A stretch of DNA of 64,000 nt. It comes from SAR202 cluster bacterium bin127 (GTDB lineage Bacteria > Chloroflexota > Dehalococcoidia > Lucifugimonadales > Lucifugimonadaceae). A program made the translations under genes and the position numbers. The stretch covers positions 124,001 through 188,000 of the forward strand of contig MPNN01000003.1 in assembly GCA_002239045.1 (NCBI GenBank), in the 5' to 3' direction. Positions 22,878 through 31,259 of the stretch are shown here, piece by piece. Below the pieces are notes generated by a model, which was not told where the DNA came from, ran no database searches, and saw nothing but the letters and a program-made list of their open reading frames with translations. Positions within the stretch are counted from its first letter, which is position 1, and each line of letters starts with the position of its first letter.

Positions 22878-24546
22878 TTTCGGTCACCAGAATCAACGGC
22901 CTTCGCTTGGTCCTACGGTAGAAGAACCGGCCCAAGCACGCCCGAACTAGTCGGTCCATCTCATTCCAATCTACGAGATCGGCCAATACCGGTTCAATAG
23001 CTTGAGCTAACGCTTGCGAAGCATCTCGGATCAATCGTGCTTCATCCGAGGCATCAACGAACCCGGAGGTCACGATTCGCGGCTTGCTGACCACAACTTT
23101 TTCGTCTCGCACGATCGAAACCATGACAATGCCATCGCTGGCTAACGACTTGCGCTCTTCCATCACACTCGAGTCGATGTCCCATTCGCCTTGGCCTTGG
23201 ATAAGGACATAGCCCGACGGAACTCGATTAGCCACGGATACACTTCCCACATCCAGCTCGAGAACATCACCGTCAAGAATCAGGTTCACGTTGTCTTCTG
23301 GCACTCCCATGTCGATTGCGATCTCTTTGTGCGCCTTCAACATTCGATACTCGCCGTGGATGGGCGTGAAGTACTCCGGTCGGAGGATGCTAAACATCGT
23401 TTTCAATTCGTCTTGTTTCGCGTGACCTGAAACGTGCACGGGCCTCGAACCAGCCGTGATTACGCGTACATTGCGCCGCGCCAAGTTGTTCATCACTTCG
23501 TTCACGGCGGTCTCGTTTCCGGGTATCGTCCGCGCAGACAGGATCAGTGTGTCATCTTCAACCAACTTGACCTCACGATGGTCCCCCCTAGCCATACGGG
23601 AAACGCCAGCTTCGAACTCGCCTTGGCTACCCGTGGTCATGATGATGACCTCGTCATCCGGTAGGCTATTCGCTTCGTTGATGCTGATTTTCACACCCGA
23701 TGGGATATGTAAGTGGCCAACTTCCTCCGCCAATCGGCTGCTTTCGATCATGCTTCTGCCGATGATCGCCACACGCCTGCCAAGCTCGTACGCGGCATCT
23801 ACTACCATCTGCACACGGGCGATCTGCGTCGAAAAACTGGCGATGATCACTCGTCCTTTTGCTTCAGCGATGGCTCGGTAAAGAGCGACCGCCGCGATGC
23901 GGTCCGAGCGGGAAGATCCCTCATCTTCGGCATTTGTCGAGTCGGAGAGCAACAGGCGAACGCCGCGTTGGCCGATTTCGCTTAAGGCTTGGTAGTCCGT
24001 CGGTAAACCGAGCATCGGTTCATTGTCAAACTTGAAGTCGCCGGAGTGCAGGATGCCTCCTTGCGGAGTGTCCATGTAGATGCTGCACGAGTCTGGGATG
24101 CTGTGGCACACGCCGATCCATTGGACGTTGAATTCGCCGAAGCGATAGTCCCTCTCCAGTCGAACCGAATTCACTTGCACGTCGGCCATTTTTCGCCCGC
24201 CGGATTTCTTCAGCTCTCGTCGGATCATCTCAGCGGCCAGTCTTGGCGCGTAGATCGGTGCGTCAACATTTCGCATCAGATGCGGCAATCCGCCGATGTG
24301 GTCGAGGTGCCCGTGAGTAACGAGAATCGCCCGTACGCGGTCTCGGTGTTGACGGACGTACTCCATGTTGGGTATCACCCGTTCGATACCCGGCGTGTTG
24401 TATTCCGGAAACTGCACGCCACAGTCGATCACCAACATGTCGTCGTCAGTCTCGACAACCATCATGTTCATGCCGACTTCGCCGAGCCCACCTAATGGGA
24501 TAATTCGGACTGAGGACTCACCGTATTCGAAATCGTTTTCAAGCAT
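22849..24546 (-). CDS. rnj: Ribonuclease J
   Basis: 565 aa. Metallo-beta-lactamase/beta-CASP endo- and 5'-exoribonuclease for mRNA decay and RNA maturation. The metal motif HGHLDH is at residues 78-83. The beta-CASP segment (LLSDSTNAEDEG, GRVIIASFSTQIARVQ) and the late motif PIHGEYRML are present, as is the C-terminal RNase J domain. ATG at 24546. Together with PNPase at 11-13.6 kb, it supplies a Gram-positive-type RNA decay set. Confidence 0.95.
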   Translation of the reverse strand: MLENDFEYGESSVRIIPLGGLGEVGMNMMVVETDDDMLVIDCGVQFPEYNTPGIERVIPNMEYVRQHRDRVRAILVTHGHLDHIGGLPHLMRNVDAPIYAPRLAAEMIRRELKKSGGRKMADVQVNSVRLERDYRFGEFNVQWIGVCHSIPDSCSIYMDTPQGGILHSGDFKFDNEPMLGLPTDYQALSEIGQRGVRLLLSDSTNAEDEGSSRSDRIAAVALYRAIAEAKGRVIIASFSTQIARVQMVVDAAYELGRRVAIIGRSMIESSRLAEEVGHLHIPSGVKISINEANSLPDDEVIIMTTGSQGEFEAGVSRMARGDHREVKLVEDDTLILSARTIPGNETAVNEVMNNLARRNVRVITAGSRPVHVSGHAKQDELKTMFSILRPEYFTPIHGEYRMLKAHKEIAIDMGVPEDNVNLILDGDVLELDVGSVSVANRVPSGYVLIQGQGEWDIDSSVMEERKSLASDGIVMVSIVRDEKVVVSKPRIVTSGFVDASDEARLIRDASQALAQAIEPVLADLVDWNEMDRLVRACLGRFFYRRTKRRPLILVTEIELQPGRAN

Positions 24547-24638
24547 TTATCAGCCTTAGGTTCGGTTGTTTGCTATTTCCGTGTAGGCCAAGGGGCCATC
24601 GGATGTGTGAATGCATAACTTGGCGGAGATTGTCACAG

Positions 24639-25574
24639 CTAGAAAAAGGAAGCTTGCCGATCATCAACCACTAACTTTTCCGTCTGACCTTCTGCAGCTT
24701 CTTCTGCCGCGTCGATGGCGCGTTGCCGATTCAATTCCGCCTGAATTTCGTCTCGGGTTTGGGGCCGCTCGAAAAGGTTGACGGATGATTCGGCAGGAGA
24801 TGTCTCGGCCAATGCGACCGCTTCGGCCTGCTCTACGACCGTACTTTCAGATTCGCTGTTCGTGTCTGAGGCCGCTGTCTCCAAGTCGGCCGGCGGCGCG
24901 CTCCGTGGCGACTCATGTTTTCGATCGATGGGAATTCGAGAGCGTTGATCGATTTCGTTTCGGATTCGGATTCCCTCCAATATCGCGTCCCTAAGGTTGT
25001 GGATACCTTCTTGCAACATGCGCTTGTGTTCAGGATTCCTAAGACCGGAAGACGGGTGCAGCAGCGGCATTAGTACTCGATTGTTATTTCGGAATATCTT
25101 GCCGTTGCTTTGTGTAATTCGAAGTTCCGGCATGAACCAGCCCAGGGCGTGTCGGCCCAACGGCACGATCACGAGCGGATCGATAATCTCGATCTGCTGC
25201 GTAAGATAGTCAGAACATTGATCGACCTCGGCGCGTTCGGGATCACGGTTGTTGGGTGGTCGGCACTTGACGATATTGGCGATGTAGACATCCTCCCTGC
25301 GCATCGGCAACGACGCAATTAATTCGTCTAGGAACTTGCCGGCCCGACCCACAAACGGGCGACCAGTCTCGTCTTCGTCGCGACCGGGACCTTCGCCAAC
25401 GAACATGATTTCGGCGGTCGGCGAGCCTTCGCCAGGTACCGTTTTGTTGCGAGTCTGTGCCAAAGGGCATTTATGGCAACCCGCTACCTCAGCGATTATT
25501 TCGGCAAGTTTTTCCGATGCCGGGATTTCAACCTTGGATTCTTCCGCAACCATGTCGGTATCCAAGGCTACCAC
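24639..25574 (-). CDS. Family 4 [4Fe-4S] uracil-DNA glycosylase with long C-terminal tail
   Basis: 311 aa, about 100 more than usual. Excises uracil from DNA. Four cluster ligands are visible at C33, C36, C104 and C120; motif A reads [17 protein letters not shown] and motif B HPSSGLR. Residues about 205-311 are a hydrophilic Glu/Ser/Ala-rich extension without recognisable domain. The start is a GTG at 25574; an ATG at 25553 is an alternative. It follows acpP after 129 bp holding two hairpins. Confidence 0.9.
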   Translation of the reverse strand: MVALDTDMVAEESKVEIPASEKLAEIIAEVAGCHKCPLAQTRNKTVPGEGSPTAEIMFVGEGPGRDEDETGRPFVGRAGKFLDELIASLPMRREDVYIANIVKCRPPNNRDPERAEVDQCSDYLTQQIEIIDPLVIVPLGRHALGWFMPELRITQSNGKIFRNNNRVLMPLLHPSSGLRNPEHKRMLQEGIHNLRDAILEGIRIRNEIDQRSRIPIDRKHESPRSAPPADLETAASDTNSESESTVVEQAEAVALAETSPAESSVNLFERPQTRDEIQAELNRQRAIDAAEEAAEGQTEKLVVDDRQASFF

Positions 25575-25604
25575 CGTCCGTTGTGTGAGTTGCCAACAAA
25601 TGGC

Positions 25605-25633
25605 AGAGCGGCGTAGATTGCCTGCGCCGCTCT
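25605..25633 (-). terminator. Hairpin between acpP and udg (distal)
   Basis: AGAGCGGCG and CGCCGCTCT form a perfect 9-bp GC-rich stem with an 11-nt loop. No clear U-tract follows on the minus strand, so it may be a partial terminator or a 3'-end stabiliser for acpP mRNA. Confidence 0.45.
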
Positions 25634-25652
25634 ACTTGGTTGTCTGGCAAAC

Positions 25653-25676
25653 ACGCGCGATCAGTATTGCGCGCGT
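25653..25676 (-). terminator. Hairpin between acpP and udg (proximal)
   Basis: ACGCGCG and CGCGCGT pair perfectly (7 bp, 10-nt loop), 28 bp after the acpP stop and upstream of the second hairpin. The minus-strand sequence that follows is GTTTGCC, a weak T-run. Confidence 0.4.
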
Positions 25677-25703
25677 CGACATTTGTCGCTAACTAACAAT
25701 CGG

Positions 25704-25961
25704 TTAACTAGTGACACCCTTGCTTCCAAGGTAATCAACGGCGTTCTGCACCGTCTGAATTGACTCCGCGTCGTCGTCAGAAATCTCGACTTGGTTATCG
25801 TCGGTACTGAACTCTTCTTCGAACGCCATGATCAACTCAACGACGTCCAACGAGTCCGCATCGAGATCCTCGGTGAACGACGATTCGGGTGTGATATCGC
25901 CTTCGTCCACACTCAATTTTTCGGCCGTGATGGCCCGTACTCGATCCAAAATTGTTGACAT
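25704..25961 (-). CDS. acpP: Acyl carrier protein
   Basis: 85 aa, very acidic. Carries growing acyl chains in fatty-acid synthesis. Helix II motif [18 protein letters not shown] holds the phosphopantetheine Ser at residue 37. It lies with fabD and rpmF in one minus-strand group, a common arrangement. The DNA between it and udg holds two hairpins, which fits the high expression expected of ACP. Confidence 0.96.
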   Translation of the reverse strand: MSTILDRVRAITAEKLSVDEGDITPESSFTEDLDADSLDVVELIMAFEEEFSTDDNQVEISDDDAESIQTVQNAVDYLGSKGVTS

Positions 25962-26087
25962 CGTTTTGTGCTCTCCCGAGCTGGTGTTATCACCTGTTTT
26001 CCGTTACATCATCGCGTCATGACGCAAGCGCAATTATATACCGTGCATCGGTGGGCATTTGGAGCGGTCTGAGCGTGTTACGTGCGT

Positions 26088-26639
26088 TCAATCGCGCGCA
26101 CCGTCCCGGACCAACGCGCCGAGTACGCCATTAACGTATCTTCCGCTTCCTTGAGTGTCGAACATCTGCGAAAGTTTTACCGCTTCACTAATGATGACAG
26201 CGGTGCTCGTTTTGGGAAATAGATCCATCTCTGCTAAGGCGATTCGGAGGATATTCCGGATAACTGGCAGAGTCTCAGACATTGGCGATCGACGCGAATA
26301 GCCATTCAGTTGGCGGTCGAGTTCTGGCCGTCTGTCTTCGACCTCAGCCGCGATTGAGTAGGCAAATTGACGAAGCTTGCGGTTCAGCCGCATCTCTGAT
26401 GTAACCCAGTCGATACATTGCGCCGCGGGTCTGTTGGTCAGGTCGGCTTCGTACAGGGATAGCACTGCGGCGGCCCGCCCTCCCGTCTTATCACGGGGTA
26501 TTGCCTCGAAATCCGGGGCGTTGGATTCGTCGCCCGCCAAGTTTGATGATCGCGATCCTGAACCCGCGGTTGAGGCAGCGGACAGCCAATTGTTCATTTG
26601 TTCGCGTGAAAGCGAGGGATTTGGCGGTCGCGTGGACAT
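26088..26639 (-). CDS. nusB: Transcription antitermination factor NusB, N-terminally extended
   Basis: 183 aa from ATG 26639. NusB binds boxA RNA with S10 in rRNA antitermination. The helical fold is recognisable from about residue 52: GGRAAAVLSLYEADL, then LRIALAEMDLFP, IISEAVKLSQMFD and RYVNGVLGALVRD. The first 50 residues are Ser/Pro/Asn-rich and not part of the domain. A TTG at 26675 would extend the protein by 12 more residues. No good Shine-Dalgarno is found for either. Confidence 0.88.
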   Translation of the reverse strand: MSTRPPNPSLSREQMNNWLSAASTAGSGSRSSNLAGDESNAPDFEAIPRDKTGGRAAAVLSLYEADLTNRPAAQCIDWVTSEMRLNRKLRQFAYSIAAEVEDRRPELDRQLNGYSRRSPMSETLPVIRNILRIALAEMDLFPKTSTAVIISEAVKLSQMFDTQGSGRYVNGVLGALVRDGARD

Positions 26640-26693
26640 TGGCACAACGGGGCGTTCTTGCGAACGACACCGCAATCAGATTAGCGGTGCCGG

Positions 26694-27638
26694 TTAGGCA
26701 GCTGCGTAGTCGCAGACGTTATCGTACTCGCCGAGGTTTACGACGTTAGCCCGGCGGTCGATGCGTCGGATCATTCCGCTGAGGATCTTGCCGTTCCCCA
26801 TCTCCACGAACTCATCAACGCCATTGTCGAGCATGTGGCGGATTCCGTTGCTCCACTGGACGCATGAAGTGAGTTGCCGTCGAAGCTCGTTTTTGACCTC
26901 GGCGGCGGTGTGCAATGGCTCAGCGTCGACATTGCCGATAACGGGAACCATCGGGTCGTTGAATTCGACGGAATCGATTGCTTCGTCGAGGCCACTTTGA
27001 GCTGGAGACATTAGTCCAGAGTGGAACGCCCCGCCGACGCTCAATGGGATGGCCTTCTTGGCGCCGCGGGCGGATGCCATATCAAGCGCAACGGCTAGGC
27101 CACGGTGCTCGCCAGCAATGATGATTTGTTCTGGAGTGTTGACGGTAGACACATCGACGCCAGCTTCACGGCAGATCTCTGCGACAGTGACTTCGTCGAT
27201 GCCGATAAGTGCGGCCATGCCGCCGGGACGTTCGTCGCAGGCGAGTTGCATCAATCGGCCCCGTTCGCAAACGAGTTTCACAGCGTCGGAGATGGACAGA
27301 ACGCCAGCGATAACCAAGGCTGAATATTCGCCGAGACTGTGACCAGCGGTCATATCGGGTACGGCGATGCTTTCGGTCGCTTCTTCAAGTGCGCGCCAAG
27401 CGGCGATGGATGTCGTGAGAATTGCCGGCTGAGCGTTTTCAGTTCGCATCAACTCGGCGGTCGTGCCATCAAACATGACATCGCTCAGCTTCCGCCCCAG
27501 AACGTCGTCTACCTCATCAAAAACTTCCCGAGCTGCGCTGGAGTTGAGGAATAGGTCCTTACCCATACCGACAGCTTGGGACCCCTGTCCTGGGAACACA
27601 AATGCGGTGTATGTGGATTCTGAGAGGCCTGTAGTCAT
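26694..27638 (-). CDS. fabD: Malonyl-CoA-ACP transacylase
   Basis: 314 aa, normal length. Loads malonyl onto ACP. FPGQGSQAVGMG (about 15-26) and the nucleophile motif GHSLGEY with Ser101 are intact; GAFHSGLM holds the catalytic His. ATG at 27638 has GGAGA a few bases upstream. Lies between rpmF and nusB-acpP. Confidence 0.96.
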   Translation of the reverse strand: MTTGLSESTYTAFVFPGQGSQAVGMGKDLFLNSSAAREVFDEVDDVLGRKLSDVMFDGTTAELMRTENAQPAILTTSIAAWRALEEATESIAVPDMTAGHSLGEYSALVIAGVLSISDAVKLVCERGRLMQLACDERPGGMAALIGIDEVTVAEICREAGVDVSTVNTPEQIIIAGEHRGLAVALDMASARGAKKAIPLSVGGAFHSGLMSPAQSGLDEAIDSVEFNDPMVPVIGNVDAEPLHTAAEVKNELRRQLTSCVQWSNGIRHMLDNGVDEFVEMGNGKILSGMIRRIDRRANVVNLGEYDNVCDYAAA

Positions 27639-27718
27639 ATTTGTCTCCGTTTTGTGGGAACTGAGAAACCCTACTGGATGTTGGTCGCGGATCCGGTTCG
27701 AACCTATTATCGTCTAAA

Positions 27719-27937
27719 TCAAGCATCAGCGACGTCGACGTTGTAAACGTCGGCGTTCGGCCAATTTCCTTTTACGGTGCGTCCTTTGTAGTTGCCGCAT
27801 TCCGGACATACGCGGTGCGGAGGAATTCGAATGTCACACCTTGAACAGTGTACGAGTGTCGGCAGGCCGATTGCGTGGTGCGCTGCTCGGTTGCCTTTGC
27901 GGGCTCGTGTGTGCTTTTTCTTGGGAAGCGGGGGCAT
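27719..27937 (-). CDS. rpmF: 50S ribosomal protein L32
   Basis: 72 aa. The PKKKHTRARKGNRAAHH start is typical, followed by a zinc ribbon CSRC...CPEC. A C-terminal tail of about 20 residues (KGNWPNADVYNVDVADA) is longer than in short L32s. It directly follows the DUF177 gene (12 bp), the classical yceD-rpmF arrangement. Confidence 0.97.
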   Translation of the reverse strand: MPPLPKKKHTRARKGNRAAHHAIGLPTLVHCSRCDIRIPPHRVCPECGNYKGRTVKGNWPNADVYNVDVADA

Positions 27938-27949
27938 GTCACCTGGTAC

Positions 27950-28486
27950 TTAGTTAATGGTCGGCAGATTTCGGATTCTGGGAAATTCGGAGGATGACTT
28001 TGCTATCTGACAAGCACATCTGCTGAGGTTCAAATCGGCGGAACATCCGGCGCACATCCCTTGGCATGAAGGACGGCAGAGCGGATTCATGGGCATTGCA
28101 GCGCTCAATCCCTGCCAGAGTGCGGTTGATATGTCAAGCACGTTAGTTGAATCTATGGTCAACGCCTCGTCGTTCTCGGTACTCTCGTATTGGTCAAACC
28201 ATCCCGGGTCACGATGCATCAGATCGGCGTTGAGAGGTTTGAACTCCTCGACGAAGTCGAGACTGAGATGCGTTACGGTGTCAACGAGACACCTTGAGCA
28301 CTCAGCATCGAGCTGCGCCTTCACCTTAATTTCGGCGAAAACCGTCCGATCTGTACGCATCAGTTTGCCGCGGGCTTCGACCTCTCGAAACGACAGTCCG
28401 TCGTTATCTAGAGTCTCGTGAGCGAAATGGAATCTGATTTCATCGCCCACGGAACCGGTCAGCAGACCCGAAACGTTGAAGTGCAT
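27950..28486 (-). CDS. DUF177/YceD-family protein
   Basis: 178 aa from ATG 28486 (MHFNVSGLL, the usual family start). Contains a CSRC motif and, near the C-terminus, a CRPSCQGMCAGC cluster followed by CAC, as expected for the zinc-type family members. YceD homologues are linked to 23S rRNA accumulation and nearly always precede rpmF, as here. A TTG at 28534 could extend it, but the predicted transcription start is near 28536, leaving no leader. Confidence 0.85.
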   Translation of the reverse strand: MHFNVSGLLTGSVGDEIRFHFAHETLDNDGLSFREVEARGKLMRTDRTVFAEIKVKAQLDAECSRCLVDTVTHLSLDFVEEFKPLNADLMHRDPGWFDQYESTENDEALTIDSTNVLDISTALWQGLSAAMPMNPLCRPSCQGMCAGCSADLNLSRCACQIAKSSSEFPRIRNLPTIN

Positions 28487-28542
28487 GACATCTGAATCCG
28501 AAATCGCGCGCCTAGGCAAGGACGCAATACGCAACCAAACCT

Positions 28543-28572
28543 ATGTTAAATCGAAGCGACGATTCTTGTCAA
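28543..28572 (-). promoter_or_regulatory. Promoter of the DUF177-rpmF-fabD-nusB-acpP run
   Basis: TTGACA (28567-28572) and TAACAT (28543-28548) on the minus strand with an 18-nt spacer, the same combination as at 14532-14561. The predicted start near 28536 gives a 50-nt leader to ATG 28486. Confidence 0.6.
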
Positions 28573-28723
28573 TCCGAGATAACGTCCGCCATGCAAGCCA
28601 GTTGAATCGTTGCAGAGATGCGTCATGAAGGCGGCAATTGGTCTAACCACGACGGACGTTCACTTCGTTAACCGTTAACCGCGATGTATGGAATTCTCGC
28701 AGTGCGCGAGTCGTCAGTGCCGC

Positions 28724-29869
28724 CTAAATCTCTCCGATCACGGCTCGGCTGATTACTAACCGCTGAATTTCAGATGTGCCTTCGTAGATTTGAGTTACGC
28801 GTTGATCTCGGTACATGCGCTCTACGGGGGTCGGTTTGAAGTAGCCGATACCGCCATGAATCTGGACTGCTTTATCAACGTTTCTTCCAGCGACTTCTGA
28901 GGCGTAGAGTTTGGCTTTTGCGGACTCGGTGCCGTACGGGAGACCGTCGTCGTAGAGTGCGGCGGCACGGTACGTGAGTAGGCGGGCGGCGTCGAGTTCG
29001 GTCTCCATGTCTGCGAGCATGAACTGGATGGCTTGCTTTGTCGCGAGCGGGCGCCCGAATGCGTGACGCTGCTTGGCGTACGCGACGGCTTGGTCGAGCG
29101 CGCCTTTTGCCAAACCTAAACACTGAGCCGCGACGGTGATGCGCGAGGAGTCGAGAATTTTGAGTGCGATGCTGTAACCGTCTCCGACGCTTCCGAGGAG
29201 GTTGGATTTAGGAACTGCGCAATCCGAGAAAACGAGTTCTGCGGTTCCGGAACCTCGCATTCCCATTTTGCCGTGCTGTTCGTTGATTTCAAATCCAGGT
29301 GTGCCGCGTTCGACGACGATGGCTGAGACGCCGCGATAGCCGGCTGAGCGATCCGCAGTCACGAATACCGCGAAGACGTCGGCAACTGACGCGTTAGTGA
29401 TGAATAGCTTGGTGCCATTCAAAATGTAGGATTCGCCATCGTCGGTGATGGTGGTCTGGAGTCCGAGGGCATCGGAACCGGTTTGCGGTTCTGATAAGGC
29501 GAACGCCGCGATCTTCTCCCCCGCAGCCAGGTGAGGGAGCCACTGGGCGCGTTGGCTCTCGTTGCCGAAGCGGTTGATGGTTTCGGAGCCGAGTGAAGTA
29601 TGAGTGATGAGTACCGTGCTGGTGCTGCCACATACGGCACCGATCTCTTCGAGGACGACCATGAAGTCGCGATATCCCATTCCGGCGCCACCGAGTTCGG
29701 TCGGTATCAGGAGGCCTGTCAGACCGAGTTCGGCGAGGTTTGCGAACTGCGTTTTGGGAAATTCCTCATTGGTATCGACCTCGTCAGCGAGGGGTGCCAG
29801 GTCGTTCTCTGCGAATTCGCGGACCGTAGTCGCAAGCATCTGTTGCTGTTCGTTGTAGAAGGGTTGCAT
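28724..29869 (-). CDS. Acyl-CoA dehydrogenase
   Basis: 381 aa, the size of short/medium-chain enzymes. FAD-dependent alpha,beta-dehydrogenation of acyl-CoA. Visible are FALSEPQTGSDA and FITNASVAD of the central domain, and QIYEGTSEIQR with the catalytic Glu of the butyryl/medium-chain group. The chain-length preference cannot be read from sequence. ATG at 29869; divergent from ruvC. No electron-transfer flavoprotein genes are near. Confidence 0.93.
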   Translation of the reverse strand: MQPFYNEQQQMLATTVREFAENDLAPLADEVDTNEEFPKTQFANLAELGLTGLLIPTELGGAGMGYRDFMVVLEEIGAVCGSTSTVLITHTSLGSETINRFGNESQRAQWLPHLAAGEKIAAFALSEPQTGSDALGLQTTITDDGESYILNGTKLFITNASVADVFAVFVTADRSAGYRGVSAIVVERGTPGFEINEQHGKMGMRGSGTAELVFSDCAVPKSNLLGSVGDGYSIALKILDSSRITVAAQCLGLAKGALDQAVAYAKQRHAFGRPLATKQAIQFMLADMETELDAARLLTYRAAALYDDGLPYGTESAKAKLYASEVAGRNVDKAVQIHGGIGYFKPTPVERMYRDQRVTQIYEGTSEIQRLVISRAVIGEI

Positions 29870-30024
29870 GCCCGAATGCCTTGGTTGGAGTATGTTTTGG
29901 TGTGATTCTAGTTGCCTGTATGCGGGTCGTTGGGGTTCCGAGAGAAACGTTTTGGAATTCGCATATCGATTCTTGCAAGACTTGATCGATGATCCGTAAG
30001 TTCGGAACGAATGAGGTCGGTTTC

Positions 30025-30047
30025 GGCGTTAAAATCGGCTTAACGCC
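30025..30047 (+). promoter_or_regulatory. Perfect 8-bp inverted repeat upstream of ruvC
   Basis: GGCGTTAA (30025-30032) and TTAACGCC (30040-30047), 7-nt spacer, 26 bp before the ruvC ATG. It may be an operator or an RNA hairpin near the start. It does not match the usual LexA boxes. Confidence 0.4.
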
Positions 30048-30073
30048 AAGCGACGATTAGTTGCCGGGGGATC

Positions 30074-30595
30074 ATGGAACGTCATCGACGGATATTGGGT
30101 ATCGACCCTGCACTCACCACGACCGGTTACGCGGTCGTGTCGGCAGACGCCCGTGGTAACGTCGCATTGGTTGAAGGTGGGTTGATTCGGACTAAGTCGA
30201 GCGAAGCACTGGAAATTCGTCTGAGGACGATCAACGAGACGCTGGGAGAGATCATCGAGGAGTTCGAGCCGGACGAAGTCGCCATCGAGGATCTTCACGC
30301 ACGATATCGGAACTTGAAAACGGCGATAGTCATGGGCCACGCCCGCGGTGTCGCAATTCTGGCGGCTGGCCACGCCAACATTCCTGTGCACCACTATCAG
30401 CCGACGCGGGTCAAGAGCATCGTCGCCGGTAGCGGTCGGGCGGACAAGGCGCAGATGAAACGGGCGGTCTCGATGCGGTTGGGTTTGGCGGAGGAGATCG
30501 CGAAGGAAGATGTTGCGGATGCGGTAGGTATCGCGATCTGCCATGTTCATGTGACGGGTTCGCAAGAGGTGAATGAATTGGTGGGTATAGGATGA
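30074..30595 (+). CDS. ruvC: Holliday-junction endonuclease RuvC
   Basis: 173 aa. Cuts Holliday junctions as a dimer. Acidic active-site residues are visible in ILGIDPAL, VAIEDLH and KEDVADAVGIAICH. ATG at 30074 has GGGGG nearby. It overlaps ruvA by 4 bp (ATGA), so ruvC-ruvA-ruvB form one resolution operon. Confidence 0.96.
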   Translation: MERHRRILGIDPALTTTGYAVVSADARGNVALVEGGLIRTKSSEALEIRLRTINETLGEIIEEFEPDEVAIEDLHARYRNLKTAIVMGHARGVAILAAGHANIPVHHYQPTRVKSIVAGSGRADKAQMKRAVSMRLGLAEEIAKEDVADAVGIAICHVHVTGSQEVNELVGIG

Positions 30596-31233
30596 TCTCT
30601 TACTTGAAAGGCGAGGTCTTGCAGGTCAACGACAATCCGCCGAGGGTGGTTGTGCTGACTGCATCGGGAGTTGGGTATTCGGTGGTGTTACCGGCATTCG
30701 TCCAAGATTCGCTGCAACCCGTCGTTGGCGGCTCCATAGAACTGCACATCTTCTACTCGGTTTCGGAGCGGCAACCATTGCCGATTTTGGTCGGATTCAA
30801 AGATCCAGGCGACAAAGAATTCTTCGAGCAGTTCATTCAAGTTGAGGGTATCGGGCCGGCGCGGGCAGCGACCGCGTTGACCATGCCCGTTCCGACGCTG
30901 GCATACGCGATTGAAACCGAAGACATGGTGACATTGACGTTGATGCCGGGTATCGGACAACGTGGTGCGCAAAAGATCGTCGCGACGCTGCGTGGCAAGG
31001 TTTCTGCTGCTGCTAGCCGTCCGATCGAAACTGCCGCCCAACGTGCCAGTCGGAGACCCAGCACGCGCACAGACGTGATTGCGGTATTGGTTAATCTCGG
31101 GTATCGCAACACCGATGCGGTCGCGATGGTAGACGAAGCGATCGGACGCGATTCTGCGTTCGTTGATGATCCACAAGCACTGCTCCGGTACGTCTTCCGC
31201 AACACTCCGGCGACGCCAGCGGCCTCGACCTAA
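30592..31233 (+). CDS. ruvA: Holliday-junction branch-migration protein RuvA
   Basis: 213 aa. Binds the four-way junction and docks RuvB. The N-terminal OB fold, the helix-hairpin-helix region (VEGIGPARAATAL; LMPGIGQRGAQKIVATL) and the C-terminal RuvB-binding domain (VLVNLGYRNTDAVAMVDEA) are in order. Translation is coupled to ruvC by an ATGA overlap. Confidence 0.96.
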   Translation: MISYLKGEVLQVNDNPPRVVVLTASGVGYSVVLPAFVQDSLQPVVGGSIELHIFYSVSERQPLPILVGFKDPGDKEFFEQFIQVEGIGPARAATALTMPVPTLAYAIETEDMVTLTLMPGIGQRGAQKIVATLRGKVSAAASRPIETAAQRASRRPSTRTDVIAVLVNLGYRNTDAVAMVDEAIGRDSAFVDDPQALLRYVFRNTPATPAAST

Positions 31234-31259
31234 AGCAATTGATTCGTTCCCATCACTGA

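Noticed and set aside
30001-30012. GTTC-N-GAAC near ruvC as a LexA box
   Set aside because: Known LexA boxes have different spacing (GAAC-N4-GTTC or GTTC-N7-GTTC); the match is too short to support.
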